Below are positions 44,023-47,364 of a stretch of DNA of 47,364 bases, piece after piece; the stretch's first letter is position 1; every line of letters starts with the position of its first letter. The stretch covers positions 1 through 47,364 of the forward strand of contig NZ_JAUWAV010000002.1 of assembly GCF_030605225.1 (NCBI RefSeq), in the 5' to 3' direction. The position numbers were made by a program, and so were the translations under genes. This DNA comes from Geoalkalibacter sp. GTDB taxonomy: Bacteria; Desulfobacterota; Desulfuromonadia; Desulfuromonadales; Geoalkalibacteraceae. Below the pieces are notes generated by a model. The model saw only the letters and a program-made list of their open reading frames with translations, did not search any database and was not told where the DNA came from.

Positions 44023-44745
44023 ATGGAAGCGAAAGACGTTCAGGAACAGATGCGATTGCTCAAGGAGTTGCAGGACATCGATACGGCGGCGCAAAAAATC
44101 CGCCTCGATCGCCGGCAACTGGAAAAAGAACTCGGCGGTCTGGATGCCGAAGTCGAGCGGGTGAGCGTCATGGTCACCGGACTGCGCGAGAGCCTTGAAG
44201 CGTTGCAGGCCGAGCGCCGCGAGTTGGGGCACGCCCTGACCCAGGAGCGTGACCACGTGGCCCGCGCGGAGAGCCGCCTGCCGGCCATCAAGACGCAGAA
44301 GGAATACATCGCTGTGCTCAAGGAAGTCGACACCGCCAAGAAAATGAACCGCGACATCGAGGAGCGCATCAAGGGCAAGGATGCCGAGATCGCCGCCCTG
44401 GATCAGGACCGCCTGGAGAAGGAAAAGGAGCTGGCGGAGCAGCAAGCCGAGGCTGCGGCGCGCCGTGCCCACATCGAGGCGCGACTGGCCGAGATCGACG
44501 CGACCCTCGCCGCGCGCGAGGCCGAACGGGTCGCCATCGCCGAGCAGATTCCCCTGGTCACGCGCAAGCGCTACCAGACCCTGCTCGATCGCCGTGGCGG
44601 CATCGCCGTGGTCGAGGCGCGCCAGGGCGCCTGCCAGGGCTGCCACATGCAGTTGCCGCCGCAGGTGTTCAACAGCCTGTTTCGGCAGGAAGAGGTGATG
44701 AGCTGCCCGCACTGTCATCGGTTGATTTTTCTCATTCGGCAGTGA
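44023..44745 (+). CDS. coiled-coil C4 zinc-ribbon protein (CdsZ / CT398 type)
   Basis: A 240-residue protein: a long coiled-coil hairpin (about 1-190, MEAKDVQEQMRLLKELQDID...) and a C-terminal zinc ribbon with C204-x2-C207 and C228-x2-C231 (CQGC, CPHC). The family occurs widely next to Nif3-like genes; proposed roles include type III secretion or RNA/DNA binding, unproven. ATG at 44023 has GGAAGGACAGG upstream; one alternative ATG is at 44008. The RNase P gene follows 46 nt later. Confidence 0.88.
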   Translation: MEAKDVQEQMRLLKELQDIDTAAQKIRLDRRQLEKELGGLDAEVERVSVMVTGLRESLEALQAERRELGHALTQERDHVARAESRLPAIKTQKEYIAVLKEVDTAKKMNRDIEERIKGKDAEIAALDQDRLEKEKELAEQQAEAAARRAHIEARLAEIDATLAAREAERVAIAEQIPLVTRKRYQTLLDRRGGIAVVEARQGACQGCHMQLPPQVFNSLFRQEEVMSCPHCHRLIFLIRQ

Positions 44746-44790
44746 GGCTTCGGGGCCTTGCGCCCCAGCCTGAGGGATCAAGAGTTGAGG

Positions 44791-45187
44791 ATGGCCGGAG
44801 AAGGCCAGGTGATCGCTGCCCGTCCAGCAGGGGCGGGGAGAGGAAAGTCCGGGCTCCGCAGGGCAGGATGGTTCCTAACGGGAACCGGGGGCGACCCCAG
44901 GGAAAGTGCCACAGAGAGCAGACCGCCCGTCCAGGCCTTGGGCCAAGGCGGGTAAGGGTGAAAGGGTGAGGTAAGAGCTCACCAGTGCCGGTGGCGACAT
45001 CGGCAGCTCGGTAAACCCCATCCGGAGCAAGGCCGAATAGAGGAGCGTTCGAGGGCGGCCCGTCCGAGGCTCCCGGGTCAGGCTGCTTGAGGCCGTCGGC
45101 AACGGCGGTCCTAGACGAATGATCACCACCGCGCGGGGGGTAACCGCCGCGGGGAACAGAACCCGGCTTACGGCTTTCTCCGGCCAT
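44791..45187 (+). ncRNA. rnpB: RNase P RNA (class A)
   Basis: Conserved blocks occur in order: GAGGAAAGTCCGGGCTC, CAGGGCAGGATG, CAGAGAGCAGACCGCC, GGTAAGGGTGAAAGGGTG, GTAAGAG, GTAAACCCCATCCGGAGCAA, GCTGCTTGAG, CCTAGACGAATGATCACC and ACAGAACCCGGCTTA. The P1 helix joins GGCCGGAGAA near 44793 to TTCTCCGGCC near 45186. Ends are accurate to a few bases. Open frames inside are not coding. Confidence 0.97.
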
Positions 45188-45217
45188 TCTTTCTTTAAAT
45201 GCGGAAGGTCAAAATTG

Positions 45218-45787
45218 ATGACGGACGCGCGGCAGGATCCGCATGTGTGGCGAATCGCGTGCGCGGCTCTGGAAGAGGATTGGCGGCGTCTCCCCGACGA
45301 GGAGCGCGCCTGGATTCATTCGCGCCTGGCGCGCATCGCCGCCCTGCAGGAGCGCATGCATGCGCTGTTCGAGGCGGCGGACGGCGCGACCCATTGCCGC
45401 TTGTGTCGCGGCGCCTGCTGCGATCGGGGCAAGTATCATGTCACCCTGGCGAATCTGTTGGCGCTGTTGGCGCAGGGGCAACCCTTGCCGCCCTTTGACG
45501 CCGCGGCGCCCTGCCCCATGCTCGACGGCGCGGCCTGCCGGCTCAAGGTGACGCAGCGCCCGTTTAATTGCGTGAGCTTTGTCTGCGGCCCGGTGGAGGA
45601 TGCCCTGGGTGCCGCCGGAGCGGCGGAATTCTATGGAAGCGAAAGGCAGTTGCGCGCGGTCTACGAAGATTTCGTCCGGCGCTATGCCGGCGGCGGGCTG
45701 AACGGTTTCCTGCTCGCGGCGGCACGGCTGGAGGGGCGCTCCGCCCTGGAGCGTATTGATCTTGCGCCAAGGGGCGCGGCCTGCTAA
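45218..45787 (+). CDS. YkgJ-family cysteine cluster protein
   Basis: 189 residues. The cysteine cluster is C60-x2-C63-x3-C67-C68 (HCRLCRGACC), followed by C99, C107, C118 and C123 (APCPMLDGAACRL, FNCVSFVC), the CxxCxxxCC...C pattern of the YkgJ/Fe-S-Zn cluster family, of unknown function. ATG at 45218 follows GGAAGG; an open frame reaching back to 45119 lies in rnpB and is rejected. Confidence 0.85.
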   Translation: MTDARQDPHVWRIACAALEEDWRRLPDEERAWIHSRLARIAALQERMHALFEAADGATHCRLCRGACCDRGKYHVTLANLLALLAQGQPLPPFDAAAPCPMLDGAACRLKVTQRPFNCVSFVCGPVEDALGAAGAAEFYGSERQLRAVYEDFVRRYAGGGLNGFLLAAARLEGRSALERIDLAPRGAAC

Positions 45788-45831
45788 CCCCCGGGACCAT
45801 CCGGGGCAAATGAAGGAAGGATGAACAACGG

Positions 45832-46860
45832 ATGGAATTGCATTTCAACCGCGGCAACGGGCCGATCGACGAGCTGATCGATCAACTCACCAGGCAGGTC
45901 GGCGTCCATCACCCCGGCATCGTGCGCGAGATGATTCTCAGCGCCCTCAAGGCCGGGCAGGAAATCGACTATCCCGCCGATCTCAAGTTGATGCGCACCA
46001 CCATGAAGGAGATGCGCTACACCAGCAAGGTGTTCGGCCCCTATCGCGACCGGCGCAAGGTGACCATCTTCGGCTCGGCCCGCACCCAGCCCGAGGAGCC
46101 CATCTACCAGAAATGCGTGACCTTCGCGCGTCTGCTCGCCGAGCGCGGCTACATGGCCATCACCGGCGGCGGTGGCGGCATCATGCAGGCCGGCAACGAA
46201 GGCGCCGGGGCGGACAATTCCTTCGCGGTGAACATCCGCCTGCCCTTCGAGCAGGAAACCAACCCGGTCATGTCCCAGGACGCCAAGGTCCTTGTCTACA
46301 AGTATTTCTTCAACCGCAAGGTGGCTTTTCTCAAGGAGGCCAACGCCGTCGCCCTTTTCCCCGGCGGCTTCGGCACCCTCGATGAGGCCATGGAGACCCT
46401 GACCCTGGTGCAGACGGGCAAGAATCCGCCCATCCCGCTGGTGCTCATCGACGATGACGACGGCGATTACTGGGAGACCTTCTTCGAGTTCATGAAGAAG
46501 ACCCTGCTCAAGCGCGGACTGATCAGCGGCGAGGATTTCGCCCTGTTCACCATCACCCGCGATCCCCTGGAGGCGGTGCAGAACATCGTCGACTTCTACC
46601 GCGTCTACCATTCAAGCCGCTTTGTCGGCGATACCCTGGTCATCCGCCTGAACAAGCCCCTGTCGCCCGAGCAGATCGAAACCCTGCGCAGTGAGTTCAG
46701 TGAAATCCTCGTTCCCGGCACCCCCATCACCCAGGGCGGCGCCTTTCCCGAGGAACGCGACCAGCCCGATCTGCTGCATTTGCCGCGCCTCCTCCTCAAG
46801 TTCAATCGCCGCAATTTCGGCCTGCTCAAGGCCTTTATCCGCCGCATCAACAGCTTTTGA
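45832..46860 (+). CDS. LOG-family protein (cytokinin-riboside phosphoribohydrolase-like)
   Basis: 342 residues, longer than a typical LOG protein of about 200. The core has FGSART (81-84 region), TGGGGGIMQAGNEGA (111-125) and the signature PGGFGTLDE (177-185). LOG enzymes cleave nucleoside 5'-monophosphates, releasing the free base; many bacterial members were mis-named lysine decarboxylase. The about 70-residue N-terminal and about 90-residue C-terminal extensions belong to a longer subgroup whose substrate is unknown. Confidence 0.88.
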   Translation: MELHFNRGNGPIDELIDQLTRQVGVHHPGIVREMILSALKAGQEIDYPADLKLMRTTMKEMRYTSKVFGPYRDRRKVTIFGSARTQPEEPIYQKCVTFARLLAERGYMAITGGGGGIMQAGNEGAGADNSFAVNIRLPFEQETNPVMSQDAKVLVYKYFFNRKVAFLKEANAVALFPGGFGTLDEAMETLTLVQTGKNPPIPLVLIDDDDGDYWETFFEFMKKTLLKRGLISGEDFALFTITRDPLEAVQNIVDFYRVYHSSRFVGDTLVIRLNKPLSPEQIETLRSEFSEILVPGTPITQGGAFPEERDQPDLLHLPRLLLKFNRRNFGLLKAFIRRINSF

Positions 46861-46866
46861 TCCGCC

Positions 46867-46894
46867 GCCGGCCGCTTCTCTGGAAGCGGCCGGC
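46867..46894 (+). terminator. GC hairpin after the LOG-family gene, no T run
   Basis: A perfect 11-bp stem GCCGGCCGCTT (46867-46877) with AAGCGGCCGGC (46884-46894), 6 nt past the stop. No T run follows. Confidence 0.5.
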
Positions 46895-46921
46895 ATTCCA
46901 GCGCTTTCCTGCCCTCGTTTC

Positions 46922-46949
46922 TTGACAGCTTCCCGGCCTCTGTTAGGTT
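46922..46949 (+). promoter_or_regulatory. promoter of the TAXI protein gene
   Basis: TTGACA (46922-46927), a 16-nt spacer and TAGGTT (46944-46949), giving a leader of about 90 nt. Confidence 0.6.
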
Positions 46950-47045
46950 TAGCAAATCGGTGAGGTACCGCCCCTGGCGTGGAGCTCAGGTTCCGTGTCT
47001 GTTCCGCACGCCCCTGTCGCGGGCTCAAGCTCTGGAGGAAACGGC

Positions 47046-47364
47046 ATGAAAAAGCTAATGATTCCCATTCTTTCCCTGTTGTTGCTGGTCGGCTGTCAGA
47101 GTGAAAAAGGCGCCACGCCCGAAGGGGCCAAGGACGCGCCCGCGCGCGCCTCGGGCGCCATGCGTTTCGTGACCATCGGCACCGGCGGCGTCACCGGCGT
47201 CTATTACCCCGTGGGCGGGGCCATCGGCAAGCTCATCAACGACAAGCGCGAGCAGTACAACCTGCGCGTGTCCGTGGAGTCGACGGGCGGCTCGGTGTTC
47301 AACATCAACGCGCTGATGAACGGCGACATCGAACTCGGCGTGGTGCAGTCCGATCTTCAGCATC
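47046..47364 (+). CDS. TAXI-family TRAP transporter solute-binding lipoprotein, partial
   Basis: The first 106 codons, truncated by the window edge. A lipoprotein signal (LLLLVGC, Cys 17) precedes a linker and the TAXI fold: [56 protein letters not shown] and LGVVQSD. TAXI proteins capture organic solutes (often carboxylates) for a 4TM-12TM fused permease, presumably encoded next. GGAGG lies 7 nt before the ATG. Confidence 0.88.
   Translation, partial: MKKLMIPILSLLLLVGCQSEKGATPEGAKDAPARASGAMRFVTIGTGGVTGVYYPVGGAIGKLINDKREQYNLRVSVESTGGSVFNINALMNGDIELGVVQSDLQH

Noticed and set aside
44732-45187. Frames on both strands inside 44791-45187
   Set aside because: The region is the RNase P RNA gene by its conserved blocks and P1 helix.

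Overview
The window is high-GC bacterial chromosome with gene families and gene order typical of Desulfuromonadia (Geobacter / Desulfuromonas / Geoalkalibacter relatives). The main clues are the run rho-rpmE-prfA-prmC-murA-hisGDBHAF-hisIE-yqeY-cvpA-mutS2-dnaG-rpoD-tRNA, a TAXI-type TRAP binding protein, a sulfite-reductase-type hemoprotein, and SAM-I riboswitches on two methionine transcripts. No phage, insertion sequence or CRISPR array was seen. The genus is inferred from gene content and order only.

Region 1 (1-10.5 kb, mostly minus strand) is a mix of envelope and housekeeping genes: a phosphate-type porin, a small Cys-rich protein, a sixA-ppx phosphatase pair, a small outer-membrane beta-barrel, a second-type EF-G, a PhnP-like metallo-hydrolase and a chemoreceptor. 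Two tiny Cys-rich proteins on the plus strand (4917-5072 and 10539-10724) sit among them.

Region 2 (10.7-21.6 kb, minus strand) is a sulfur assimilation and methionine block. Transcription runs from an IscR/CymR-like Rrf2 regulator through cysH (an APS-reductase type with Fe-S cysteines), cysD, cysN, a siroheme sulfite/nitrite reductase and cysK. Two tandem cystathionine synthase/lyase-family genes and metX follow, on transcripts that each carry their own SAM-I riboswitch. CysN ends in a shortened APS-kinase-like domain without its P-loop, which fits a pathway that reduces APS directly and needs no APS kinase. Between cysH and the Rrf2 gene lie a strong cys promoter with two GACAA/TTGTC dyads and, on the opposite strand, a candidate small RNA of about 78 nt. 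That RNA has its own promoter and terminator and a CCUCCU (anti-Shine-Dalgarno) terminator loop.

Region 3 (21.8-42.7 kb, plus strand) is core information processing and histidine biosynthesis: gluQ, a lipoprotein, rho with a long leader that starts C-rich and G-poor, rpmE with a structured leader, thyX, prfA, prmC, murA, seven his genes, yqeY, cvpA, mutS2, dnaG, rpoD and a CAT-anticodon tRNA.

Region 4 (42.8-47.4 kb, plus strand) holds a Nif3-family protein, a coiled-coil zinc-ribbon protein, the RNase P RNA gene, a Cys-cluster (YkgJ-type) protein, a LOG-family protein and the start of a TAXI solute-binding lipoprotein cut by the window edge. Palindromic intergenic repeats bounded by GTAGGGGCG/CGCCCCTAC occur at four places in the cys and his clusters, and one supplies the cysN stop codon.
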